From the NCBI GenBank assembly GCA_963969495.1, contig OZ018335.1:86879256-86943255 (forward strand): DNA of 64,000 nucleotides, in the 5' to 3' direction. Origin of the DNA: Ceratothoa steindachneri (taxonomy: Eukaryota; Arthropoda; Malacostraca; Isopoda; Cymothoidae). Each line of letters begins with the position of its first letter. Position 1 is the stretch's first letter. Below the pieces are notes generated by a model. The model was given only the letters and a program-made list of their open reading frames with translations. It was not told the DNA's origin and did not search any database. Positions 46,300-59,190 of the stretch are shown in pieces. A program made the translations under genes and the position numbers.

Positions 46300-46799
46300 A
46301 ATATCGATAAATATCGTCTACTGGTCCCTGGCTACGCGTAGCAATCTGTCGGGGTTGTTCGTCAGTCGTCCTGTTAGTCTCCTCATCAGTATTGATCATG
46401 TCATTTATTACCAATGCTCCCATCTCTCGACAGAACTCTTTTATACTCTTCCGTTCAGAACTTTCACTCTTTATACCCCCATTCATCAGCTCCTCACTCA
46501 CAGCTCTCACCCAACTCAAGGTACACTCTTGCGAAACAGACAAATCACTCACATCCCCTCTACTCTCAGCGGCTACACCGGAAACCCCTTCAACAGGTTC
46601 CCACCAGAAGCCAGAAAAGTCAGTCACATCCTCATTCTCCACATCAAACACACCTCTACCCTTACCATTCGCAAAACCAAAAAAATCACCACACTAGATT
46701 AATTCTGCCCAAACACACTATCATTCATACTGTTCTCAAAACCAGAAAAATCAGCCACAAGCAGCTCACTCACTCATCTACCTACACCAGCCAAATCAC
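46300..46799 (-). pseudogene. Gypsy distal coding tail
   Basis: A continuous minus frame (46651 downward: FDVENEDVTDFSGFWWEPVE ... EETNRTTDEQPRQIATRSQG P) reads as an acidic tail after the integrase. Near 46300 it runs into sequence that on the other strand is LINE RT, so it is cut there. No polypurine tract or LTR follows. Confidence 0.5.
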
Positions 46800-48200
46800 T
46801 CACCTGCTTATGCAAACATTCAATCTCTCTCTCTCAAGCTCCCCCATACTAAAAAGACTCTGCTCAGACTTACTTTCAATTGTACTTGCATTCTTCCTTA
46901 CAAGCTCTTTCCCAAACAGATCCATACTATCACATTCCTTTTCATCATCATGCACCTTATCTCTCTTTCTGCACAGTTCATACACCGGATGGCTCACCAG
47001 GTAGTCAGGAAGTTCTCTCCACCTCGTCAATTGACTCTGATGAGGCCGCACTTTGTCAGTCACACTTTCATTCAAATCCTTCAAAACATACGTCACACCA
47101 TTCTCCCAGACTCTCACAACTCTATGCAGTCCTTCAAACTTTTCACTTATCTTTGACACATTTAACCTATATTTTACTTGTTTTACCTTCAATACTTTTG
47201 CACCTATTTCCAACAAACGAAACTTTTTATGTGCTTCACGTCATACACTCTGCTCACTTTCACTCAAACGAAACCTATCTTTCACTCGCCTTTCAAAATT
47301 CATAATAAACTGACACAGGGACACCCCAGTTGCACTATGCACCGTCGAATTATACGCCCATAACACTTTACTCAACTATTCATCCCAGTCATTCAAAGTC
47401 GTACTCAACATTCTCAACATCTCACACAAGGTCCTAATTGTACGTTCATCCAATCCATTCGAAGACGGTACTTACGGAGTTGTCCTCACATGCTCCACAC
47501 CATTCTCTCTCAATATTCGCTCAAACACTTCACTCGCAAACTCAGTGATCCCATTATCACTCAGATATTTCCTAGGCTTCCATATACACATAGGAATAAA
47601 CAACTGCTCAACTACACCGCAACAGTCACACTTCTTTTATCTCTCACAGGCGCTGCATACAGAAACTTACTTTTATATCAACCATATCAACCATACAAAA
47701 AATCCCAGCACTCGTACGCGGTAAAGGCAGACAATCAATTACTACTAATTCAAACGGTTCTTTCGCATCAACTTTCAACATTGGCGGCTTCACTTGCAGA
47801 CTTGCACCTTTTGCTTCTGCATCTTTCACACATAGTTGCAAAATTATTCACAACAATTCTCAGAAACGGATGGAACACACGCTCCTTCATACACTCCTAC
47901 AACTTATACTTACCCATATGCCCATAATTATCATGCATAACTTTCACCAGACCCATCATACCAACCAAGCACCTCACAGGTACATACATATCATCCCCAT
48001 CCTTCATATACTTCAAAAATATACAACATCCATGCAAACAACAAAATCCTTAGCATACCTTTTAAAATTACTCAAACACTCAGGCCATTCATTCAAATCA
48101 ACACACATCATCACACACCTCTTCAACTTACCTACAAAAGGACACATCTCTTGCATCTCTAGAATATCATCATCACTCAAAATCTAATTCTCATCATCCA
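46800..48200 (-). pseudogene. Gypsy integrase with GPY/F-like C-terminus, broken
   Basis: The zinc-binding N-terminus reads MHDNYGHMG (two His) ... FATMCERC (two Cys) near 47935-47825. The core follows in changing frames: PFELVVIDCLPLP (first Asp, about 47760), KPRKYLSDNG (second Asp, about 47570) and SNGLDERTIRTLCEML (Glu, about 47450). The C-terminal block at 47216-46970 (KVLKVKQVKYRLNVSKISEK, FEGLHRVVRVWENGVTYVLK, VRPHQSQL) has the shape of the GPY/F module. Inserts the cDNA into the chromosome. Stops are present throughout. Confidence 0.8.
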
Positions 48201-48285
48201 TGATTAATTCAATCATACCGCAAAGTTTGACAACATTCTTCCTACACTCATTCAACCTCATCACCTTACATTCACCTTTTATAAT

Positions 48286-49080
48286 TCAATCCTTATCAGC
48301 ATCCAAAGACAAATCATTTAATCTCATAAAGTCCACACTAAGCAAGAAACAACACATCATTTGCTCATCTTTCAGAATCACAAATTCATGCTTCACATTC
48401 ACACCACTGCATAAACTCACTCTCAGACTAACCTGTCCCCATGCCACTATCATTCCATCCCCCAATCCACTTATCCGTAACTTCACAGGCTTACGCTCGC
48501 AACAGCTAAACTCATTATACTTACTCAGAATCCTCTCGTTCACTAACGACACCTGCGCTCCGGTATCAATCAAACGACAGAAGAACCTTTCACCAACTTT
48601 CACTCTCGCTTCCATCATATCAGCTCCACCATGTTTGCAATACAGAGAAGGAACAACCACATCATGATCAACTCCCACATCCCCACTCAACACACACTCA
48701 TCTTCATCTAGACAATCATTCTTCTCCCTTATATACGAACACTTTTCAATCACCCAATTGTAATGCACACCGTCCAAACACGGCAGATGCACCACATTAG
48801 CATTCAAACCCTTTACTTCCTCATCATTGTACACAATCGGCCTCTCACCACCAAGATGCGCATAAACAATCACTCCATACAAAATACTCACTACAATAAA
48901 CACTTCCTGAAGCGGCGGGACCCCTTGCATACACATCGCTCTCAATTCTTTCATAAAGTTTCGCAACCTAGCCATACCAATACTTTTAGGCTTCCTACAT
49001 ACTTCACTCATTACCTCGTTCCTTAAGTCATCCACACCCTCGTGCACTCTCACATTTACAAATCTGGCAAAACAATCCAT
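48286..49080 (-). pseudogene. Extra gypsy domain with a second aspartic-protease signature
   Basis: This uninterrupted 264-codon frame lies between RNase H and integrase, where gypsy elements normally have only a short linker. Its last 130 residues contain VKVGERFFCRLIDTGAQVSL followed by VNERILSKYNEF, then VKLRISGLGDGMIVAWGQVS and later HEFVILKDEQMMCCFLLSVD FM. This is the D-T-G catalytic loop, flap-like strand and second hydrophobic loop order of a retropepsin. It is distinct from the D-S-G protease upstream of the RT in the same element. The first half (CRKPKSIGMARLRNFMKELR etc.) is unknown to me. A duplicated or captured protease is the simplest reading. Confidence 0.6.
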
Positions 49081-49169
49081 ACACTGTCAAACAAAGAATC
49101 ACAACCAACCTTACACTCCTTTCCATTCATAATCTCTTTCAGAAAATACTCAAGATCACTCCCTCCACA

Positions 49170-49745
49170 CACATTTTCATCATTCGTACCAGGATACCTT
49201 GACATCAAATCACCCACTCCATTCCGTTTGCCAGGCACGTACTTAATCACATAGTCAAAGTCACTCAAATCTTCCAAAGTCCTTACAATCCTAAATATCA
49301 GCCCATTTCATACTTTGCAAATACACAAGAGGTTAGTGGTCGGTTTTGATCACAAACCTCACAACATACAAAAACAGACGCAGCACTTTCAAACAATACC
49401 TTATTGCAGCCAACTCTCGCTCCACAGTCGAATACTTTTTCTCTGCCATATTCATAGCCTTAGATACATACGCAATTATTCGCCTGACATTCTCTCCATG
49501 CAAACACTGCTCTTGCATCAGAAAACCTCCCAAAAAATACCCACACGCATCCGTATACAATTCAAGCATCTTAGCATTTACAATATAGTCCGAATATGCC
49601 AATTCAACATCTTCAGCCACTGCCTCTTTTAGTCTGTAATACGCCTCATTAACCTTATCATTCCACATAACAATCGTACTACCTTTCTTGCCCACCCACT
49701 CAGTCAGAGGCTTATTTACACCCGAACGATCCCGTATAAACACTC
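49170..49745 (-). pseudogene. Gypsy RNase H
   Basis: The open frame 49743-49333 reads YYRLKEAVAEDVELAYSDYI, LELYTDACGYFLGGFLMQEQ, RIIAYVSKAMNMAEKKYSTV, ERELAAIRYCLK, VVRFVIKTDH. The Asp, Glu and Asp of the RNase H site (YTDAC, ERELAA, KTDH) are all present. It continues to DFDYVIKYVPGKRNGVGDLM SRYPG (49277-49180), the end of the domain. Removes RNA from the RNA-DNA hybrid. Confidence 0.85.
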
Positions 49746-49779
49746 ACTGGAACTCAATCAAACCCAGAAACGTTTCAGT

Positions 49780-50580
49780 TGCTTCACAGTCACCGGTTTT
49801 GGAAACATTCGCACCTTCTCAACATACTTTGGCGACTTTCGTACCCATTCTCACTCACCATATGTCCAAGGAATTCCACTTCTTTCGCTAACCATTCACA
49901 TTTCGCTACATTTACCTTCACACCAAAACTCTCCAATGTTCTCAACACATCATTCACCAATCTTATATGCTCCTCAAAACTCTGCCATAATCAAAATATC
50001 ATCTATAAACACAATCACATCCTTACTCGCAAACTTACTCAACACAACGTTCATTGCCCGCTGGAAGGCTCAGGGACCGTTAACCAACCTAAAGCTGAGG
50101 CTCCGGAACTGATAATGCCTTTTCGTAGAGGAAATGGTAGTCACCGGTCGGCTCTCCTCAGCAATGGGCATCTGGTAATATCCCCGTACCAAATCCAGCT
50201 TTGTAAACCCCTGCATCCCATGCATACTATACACACTTTCAGATCACACACACACACACACATCGGAAACCTTTCTTTCACAGTCCTTTCATTTACCTTT
50301 CTATACTCCACACACAGCGCAATATTCCGTCCGGCTTACGTACAGACACAATCGGACTATTTGATGCACTCTCACTTTCTTCAATCACCTCCAATAATTC
50401 TAATTCCACACACTGCTCCTCGATCTCATCAGCACCCGGAGGAGGGAAATGTCTCGGCCGCTGATAGATTGGGCTGTCCTCCTCCAGGACAATCTTGAAT
50501 TCCGGAAGCTTCGAAACCCCGAAATCCAGATCATCCTTACTGAGGACCCCTTTTCGTTTAAACAGCATTCGATGCACATC
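49780..50580 (-). pseudogene. Gypsy reverse transcriptase, broken
   Basis: The open block 50577-50293 gives the RT entry (EFKIVLEEDSPIYQRPRHFP, VIEESESASNSPIVSVRKPD G). Then, across shifts, FTKLDLVRGYYQMPI (motif A), YQFRSLSFRLVNGP-stop-AFQRAMN (motif B) and VIVFIDDILIM with the FIDD catalytic core at 49998-50009. EEHIRLVNDVLRTLESFGVK and VEFLGHMVSENGY complete the palm and thumb. Catalytic Asp residues remain, but a stop lies in motif B. Confidence 0.85.
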
Positions 50581-50899
50581 CTCCCTTCATACTCAAACAA
50601 ACATTCATCCAATTCCACCATCCTTTCCACTTCATTATACGTCCATTCACACGTCTTTTCAAATGCAACATGTACCAAGACTTCCCTGCTATCATCCATA
50701 CCTACCTCATTGACCGTGGAGAGGTGACCCAGTACATCTCTGACTTGAATCCCCCTCACCTGCCCTTTCACTCTGGTGTCCGTCTGCACACATACAAAAG
50801 GATCATTCATTCCAAGCAAGCCATTAAACACACAAACAACACGGCTTACCTTAAAACGCGCATCCTTTTCATACAATATTACAGGGTTCTCACCCACAT

Positions 50900-51449
50900 T
50901 CAAACTCACATAATTACTCCAACTCACTCTACCAGACACCCTTTCACCCTTAACAAGCCTTATACTCTCAATAGCAGTCACTTCAATACTGGTAAACACA
51001 CTCCTGAAAACACTACCATCTTTCCCTACATACAATTTATACCCCCCCTTTTTCCTAATCTTTCTCTCAATCTGATCGTTCGCAGGATGCACAACCATAC
51101 GGTTTACTTTCATAAAATCATACCCCAAAATCACACCACACTCACTACTCACATTATCAATAACAGAGAATTCACACTTATTCATCAACATATCATGCAT
51201 TCGAACAGCTTGGCTTATCATCCCAATCACAGGCACTGTCATACTACCAATCCCTACCAAACTACCCTTACACTTATACAGGAGAGCTTTTTCACTTAGC
51301 TTGTCATACACATCCTTATACACCAAGCTCGTCTTGCATCCAGAATCTATCAAAGCTAAACACTCAATGCCATTCAATTCAACCTTCACACTCAGACATT
51401 GATACTTCCTACCAGACAGCACTTTCACATCAGATAAACTTACCAACAC
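50900..51449 (-). pseudogene. Gypsy aspartic protease (retropepsin)
   Basis: This is the first part of a 349-codon open frame. KVELNGIECLALIDSGCKTS followed by LVY holds the catalytic D-S-G motif, with the flap-type region (LVGIGSMTVPVIG) and the later hydrophobic strand CGVILGYDFMKVN in the right order. It cleaves the Gag-Pol precursor. The frame continues into a linker that leads to the RT. Confidence 0.8.
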
Positions 51450-51539
51450 ATTACTCGCACCAATGCACCCAGAAGATACTTCACCAGGTACCCTCTTACA
51501 TTTCAGTTTCCTGCTTCAGACTTTTCATTCACAGCTTGA

Positions 51540-53150
51540 ACTTTCAGCCTAATCCAACACTTTTCAGTCGAATGACCTTCCATCTAGTCACGACACATCT
51601 TTGCATAATGACTGGCCTTTTTACTGTTACCACATGCATATCTTCCCTTCTCCCCAGCATTTGCTCTACCAGTCGAATTCGGACAATCTTTCTTCAAATG
51701 GCCTCTTTCTTTATATTCGAAGCACTCTTTCGCACCTTCCTGGCGATCCTTTAACATATGTCCCTTCTTACCACACCCAAAACATGTACCAGATGTCCAC
51801 CTACATTACGCCAATATATGACCATTCCTTCCACACCTACGACATCCCTCGATCTTCCTCACACCATTTAGTCTCTCATTTGCTTGGACATACTTTGGTT
51901 GCTCCCTGCTATACCCCGTCATGCGCTTACCACTCCTCTGTCCCCTTCCATTTGTCCATCCTCCATTCGCCTATCCAGCCTGCCAGCCCAGGAAGCTCGA
52001 CATCACCCCCAGCTGGCGCAGCACTCAGAGCATCTCGATAGCTGACAAACTGCTGGGGTAGAGGAAAGAGACTGGTCTTCTTTACCCCAATATTTACACT
52101 GTACCATATATCCTCGTCTAAATAATTTTCCTCTTCAAAAGCCCATCTTCCAACAGTTTCAAAACATCCTACCACACCAATCGTTCACCTATCAGCCTCA
52201 TTTTCTCATTTCTTTTTTCATTCAGTTATTCACTTACCTTTCGCGGGACCGTATTCAGGAATTTTCTCATCAATTGTTTACATTTATTCACATCATCATC
52301 ACCATACCTCTTTCTCGCCATACTTTCAAGCCTATGTGCATGCATGTTCACACTTTCACTCTTCCCCATTCGAGCCTTCTCAAATTCATTCACCCTTTTA
52401 TACTTTACACACTCTTTTATTCGTTTCACCTGCCCAATCAGTCTCTCGTTTACCACCTCATACCTCGGTTTCCCCACACTCATGATCACACGGAAAAAAC
52501 TCTAATATTTTTCCATCCAAACATTGCCCCAAAACATTTATCCAGTATCCCTTATTATCCGGGTTCTTGAGCTTGCAATATCACTCAAATTCCACAAGGA
52601 ATTCTGTCACACTTTTTCCACTATGCAACCTAAACTTATCTACCTTTGGCACTTCCCTTATTAAAATACCCTTCCCCACATTTAATTCAGTGTCACTTGA
52701 GCTCCTCTCACTCTCAATCATACCATCACTCTATCGAGTACCTTGAGTCCATACACTTCCCTTTCACCTTTCGATCCTTCCCCTTTGACCCAGTCTTCCT
52801 TCTTCTCTTACGTTCCACTCTCTTCCATTCTCCGTCCTTCCTACCGCTCACAACCATCCTATCCTCCCTAGACTCACACACACTCCCATTGGTCCCATTA
52901 GTCTTATCCCCTTCAGTCGGAACAGGGGTAAGGGTCGATGGTCCTGGGGCCAGCCCTGATCCCTTCATCATGTCATATAGTTCCTTCATTCGTTGGTCGA
53001 ACGTCTTCTGTCTCTCGTCCATTTTTTTCCTCATCCGGTCTCTCTTCTCATCCATACTCATCATATGAGTCTTCAATCCCTCAATCAAGCTCCTAAACAT
53101 CATATATTCCTCCTCTTTCTGCCTCAACTCCTACCTTAATCTCACAATCT
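51540..53150 (-). pseudogene. Gypsy gag with a zinc-knuckle array, broken
   Basis: The N-terminal block (53127-52726) is a charged coiled coil (EEEYMMFRSLIEGL, DERQKTFDQRMKELYDMM) followed by a Pro/Thr linker and a very basic segment. A capsid-like block lies at 52489-52226 (VNEFEKARMGKSESVNMHAH, RLESMARKRYGDDDVNKCKQ). At about 51865-51540 comes a run of CCHC-type knuckles: CRRCGRNGHILA, CFGCGKKGHMLKD, CFEYKERGHLKKDC, a worn one and EGHSTEKC, several with a lost Cys or a stop. Gag packages the RNA and forms the particle. The blocks lie in different frames. Confidence 0.75.
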
Positions 53151-53298
53151 CATCATGAAGGCCAGTTCCACAGAAGCCATTCTCCTTCAGGTAAGTAATA
53201 AATAGGAAAAAAGGGGAAAAACAACCAAACTACCTGTCACTTTAATTGGGTGTGAACTGCAATCCAATCTCGTCACGCTATCGGTTTGGAGATCTCAC

Positions 53299-53316
53299 GT
53301 CCATATTTGGGCGCCA
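53299..53316 (-). promoter_or_regulatory. Primer-binding site, tRNA-Lys-like
   Basis: The minus strand reads tggcgcccaaatatggac, two bases inside the LTR edge. It starts with TGG as expected for pairing with a tRNA 3' CCA. From general knowledge, about 15 of 18 bases agree with the common lysine-tRNA site. Confidence 0.7.
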
Positions 53317-53318
53317 AA

Positions 53319-53887
53319 TGTAGCGGGCTGAAAATCTAGACTCTAATCCTAATCGATCCAACCCGCTTCCTACACTAATTGGGATGTGAGAAATCGAGGG
53401 AGAAATGAAACGGATTGTATGTACAGTTATTTACTTACCAAAAAATATTGGGAAAATATGCACACAAAAATATAGATAGCTAATTTTCCTATATACACAA
53501 TTAATATTATCTGACGAATACAAATCGAAATTTATAAAAAAACAACATTTAATTAGACTATATATACAAAAGCAGATACGCTAAGTCAAACAACAAAAAA
53601 TTATCTGCCAGGGCAATTTCAACTAACCAATAACACAGTAGACAAGAAGTCAATAACAGGAGGCCTAACACAAACAAGGGGCCTAGAGCAGACAAGAGGA
53701 CCAACAAAAAAAGAAGAACGGGCTCACGTGTTACCCAGGTGGGTATTGGCATCTCAAGCGTTTAACAAACAAAAACTGTCACCTCCGAGCTCATACAATA
53801 TTGTAATCTGGTCACGTCTTAAAGCTATCAAAGCCCTCTCTGTCCTGGCGGGACTTACAATCTTCGTTTGGTTATCTCAACCCTACA
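53319..53887 (-). repeat. Probable 5' LTR of the gypsy element
   Basis: The inner edge is firm: on the minus strand ...cccgctaca is followed after two bases by the primer-binding site. The outer edge is a guess. Ending at 53887 gives short inverted termini TGTAG...CTACA and a length of 569 bp, but no partner LTR is present to test it. Confidence 0.55.
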
Positions 53888-54008
53888 GTCTCTGGCGCTC
53901 CTTAAAAATTGTGGCAATTAAGTTTACTGAAGTTTGTCTTTCGAAAAACTATTTAACAGTTAGCTGAGGAGGAGAAAAAATATTTTATACAAACCATGAA
54001 AATCAATT

Positions 54009-56230
<2,222 letters not shown>

Positions 56231-56655
56231 CGTTGTTTGGAGACAAAGTGCAATCGTATCCCGCCATGGAAAACGTCACTTCCTATTCGAGATCATTCGA
56301 AAAGTTTCGACTCCTGGGCGTATTGGGGAATTATCCCCCAATCCTGCGAATTTACCCCGGTGACGAGGAGAGAACGAGCCGCTCAGTTTTTCGCGCCTTG
56401 CCGCTAAAAGCTGAATTTTCTTCCGCCTCATGGATTAAGATATCTGGAGCTTCCTCACCCTCTGCTCCAAACCACTCTTTCCCTCTTCCAGATGACTCGT
56501 ATAAATGCCCTGTTTTGACTTGAGATCGGTGAGTCCCGCACGCATCTCATCGTCGTCCTAATCGTCTCGAGTTGAAGTCCTGTGAGCGTTCATCAGACAG
56601 CAAGACTTTCTCCGCTGTGATTCCACCCCAGTCAATTAGTAGGTTATGTGAACGT

Positions 56656-56707
56656 CAATCCTTTGAAGTTACGCGACAGTCTCCCTTCGTTTAATCGATC
56701 CGAAGAA
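56656..56707 (+). repeat. Direct repeat, left copy (52 bp)
   Basis: Identical to 57349-57400 except for two bases. Core: gaagttacgcgacagtctcc. Confidence 0.9.
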
Positions 56708-57348
56708 AATCTCCATCGATTACCTTTGAGGAAAAGAAGTTTCCTCTTACAGTGGAATTAGGAGTAATCTTAAATTTCCCCGTTGAACGTAATCCTTGAA
56801 GATTGGCTATCTTCATCGCTATTCCTTGGAAGGATTGGTTTGGAGTGTGTTGCACTTGCCTCATCCAGATCGCGCCCCACTTGCCTCATCCGATCGTGCC
56901 CCACTCGCATCATCCCAAACAGGATCTTTCTCGAAGTCACCGACCCGTAAGATTGAAACCTCATCAATTATTAGTATTGTCAAGTTCCTCCTTTTGATCT
57001 GAGCAGAATAACGCTAATTAATTCATTATATTTGAGAATCCATCCTTATCATAATTATCAAGAGAAGATTTTATTTTAAATAATTCCCTTTTGCCTATTT
57101 AATTCTTATTTTGATATTTCACTATTTGCATAACAAGAGAGAAAGAAAAATGTTATACAGTGATGAGCTTCTATAATCAACAATAATCGCGACGCCCCTA
57201 AAGTCTTGGTTTAGTTATGGAACGGCAGGGGATTCAGATTCATGTAACCACTCTCTGTTATGCAACCTAGTTGTATAAATTAAACATATTTTACACTATT
57301 CTTAACCTAACCATTCCTCACATACTTTTCTTTGAGAAATATTTTTAG

Positions 57349-57400
57349 CAATCTTTTGAAGTTACGCGACAGTCTCCCTTCGTTTAATCGATCGGAAGAA
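57349..57400 (+). repeat. Direct repeat, right copy (52 bp)
   Basis: Second copy of 56656-56707, 693 bp downstream. Confidence 0.9.
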
Positions 57401-58378
57401 TAATAAAAGAAGATGAATGTATATAAATGGTAACTACGCTGCACCAGTTTAAATTGGATATTTAGGCAGAAGAAAAATCCAAGTTTTAACCAATATTTGA
57501 ATTAGAAAATTTAGGTTTATTGATTTAATTATAAGTTCACCTTGTTTTATTTCTTAGCGCTAAAATGTGAACTAACTTGCAATTTTCTACACCGAGGTAA
57601 TTTTCTCTGAGGAATCATATAAACTATCTAAGTTCTAAGATAAAATATTGGTAGCAATCGGACGTGATTTGGTGATTTCTGTTTTACAGTGACATCTTTT
57701 CGTTAAATTTTTCATATTTTTTTAAAGTTGTGATAAAGCGGTAATTTATAACAAAATATATTTTGTTAACGAGTAGTATTTAAATAGACTGCTAAATTAT
57801 TTAATAACTCCTATATATTTTTAATGCAAGGGACGCGAAATCTTGGTGACAAGTTTTAAACTTATTAGCAGATGTGATCTATTAACAAAAAAAGTTGACT
57901 AAAATTCATATTTAAAGGCAGTGGCCCAACGAATCCACTGGGTTACTCTCATAATTCGATTGAGTTGGAAAGTCCCATCAGTTCTTTTTTATTTGTTTTT
58001 GTAAGAAGCTGAAAAATATGTATGATGATGATGACTCATATGAAAAAAATAGGTGCCCAGTTTTCCAACTGATTAATCCCCGAACAAGGCTAATTGAGGG
58101 TTCTGGCTGTGCTAGGTGATTCACCTGACATGCCCAACTGTCTACTTGACACAGGCTCAAGTGAGAGAGATCTCAAGGTAGGATTGTTCAGAATGCCGAG
58201 GTGTCCTGGGAGGAGCACCTTCCGGCATTCGGGGGGACTGCTGGAAACATGCCCTTTGGGATTTAGACTAAAATTTCATTGATTTTCTCTAAGCTTAGGC
58301 CATTGAAGCGTGTAGTGTTCTTTGCCTCAAAATGAGCCAGGATTTCTGCTGTTGATGCACTTGGAAAATTATTGAACA

Positions 58379-59127
58379 ATGATTTACAAGAAAAGATCAA
58401 TTTTGGTTCCAGTTGTTGTTTTTGCTTATGGGTCTCTCTGCCAGTCATACAAGCACAGTCCTTCAATGGATGGCCCATCTCTCACTTCTAGAATTATGGG
58501 TAAAATCAATGCCGATATGAAGGCAGACTTTCCAGCTGAACCGGATCTGCCCAACAGAGGCCAACTTAGAGCCGGAAAGACTAGAAAACATGTAAAATAC
58601 CCAAATTATGCCCGAAGGAGGAGAATATATTCCAAGTACGCAGACTTTCACATTAGGGGAGCCATTCGGGATATCTTTCAGATGAGTGATTGGTGTCCTT
58701 TTCTAAGGAGACACTAACCAAAGGAAGGGACAAACATCCACCAGCTCCAGATACTATAAATTTTACTGAATTAACTGCAAACGGTGCACATCCCATAGCA
58801 ACCTGTAATAAAGTAAAAAAAAAACAATTTCTTTTCTTTCTTCCGGGTTCATCTGGACGACCTGATTGGTTAACTCAAGGGCATCTTAAATCTTTATTTA
58901 GTTGTGAAACTCCCGAGACGAGAGTACGACTCTTGTCTAATTTGTCGAATTTTGTGAATTTGCTCCTGCATGATGGTGTAACTGATGGCCTGGCACATGT
59001 TTTTTTTATGGCGCATCGCTTTTTGCACTGTCTAAAGGTGATAGGAGATTGCGCCCCATTGCTCTGGGGGTGTACCCTCCGTCGCCTTGCGGCTAAGATA
59101 GGTGTGAAACATGTGTCTCTGGGTTAG
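58379..59127 (+). pseudogene. RT N-terminal half of the LINE
   Basis: Two open frames (58379-58717 and 58690-59127) overlap by a frameshift at about 58700, where one protein is expected. The first has the basic RRRRIYSKY segment; the second has the 'S(G)PDGLxxxHLK ... LLxxLxxFVNxxLxG ... xxALWGCTLRRLAAK' blocks of the RT fingers. Confidence 0.65.
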
Positions 59128-59132
59128 AGTGT

Positions 59133-59190
59133 TCATCTCAGACCAGTCCAGGTGGGATTTGCAAATCCCACCTGGACTGGTCTGAGATGA
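59133..59190. repeat. Perfect 58-bp palindrome
   Basis: Two 29-bp arms (59133-59161 and 59162-59190) are exact reverse complements with no spacer; the centre is gatttgcaaatc. The left arm belongs to the RT-coding sequence (LRPVQVGF); the right arm is its mirror image, replacing RT codons that should follow. Confidence 0.98.

Larger units (their letters stand above)
46290..53887 (-). mobile_element. Ty3/gypsy LTR retrotransposon, degenerate, with one LTR visible
   Basis: A minus-strand element of about 7.6 kb runs, right to left: LTR (about 53887-53319), primer-binding site, gag with zinc knuckles, aspartic protease, RT, RNase H, a ~260-codon extra block with a second protease-like signature, integrase with a GPY/F-like end, and a tail to about 46300. 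RT before RNase H before integrase is the Ty3/gypsy order. The downstream (left) LTR is missing: the element ends against a LINE relic near 46290. The plus strand is strikingly C/A/T rich (few G), unlike the rest of the window. Stops and frameshifts occur in every domain, so it is inactive. Confidence 0.85.
56231..58080. other. Unassigned stretch with a GC-rich island and direct repeats
   Basis: At 56230-57000 the base composition is richer in G+C and there are open frames (for example 56233-56523 +), but no family resemblance. It ends in the interval framed by the direct repeats at 56656 and 57349; beyond 57400 it is AT-rich with nothing seen. Confidence 0.35.

Noticed and set aside
46414..53068. 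Many long open frames on the + strand (up to 239 codons) rich in His, Ser, Thr and Pro
   Set aside because: They are shadows of the minus-strand gypsy coding regions, produced by its nucleotide skew; no family resemblance.
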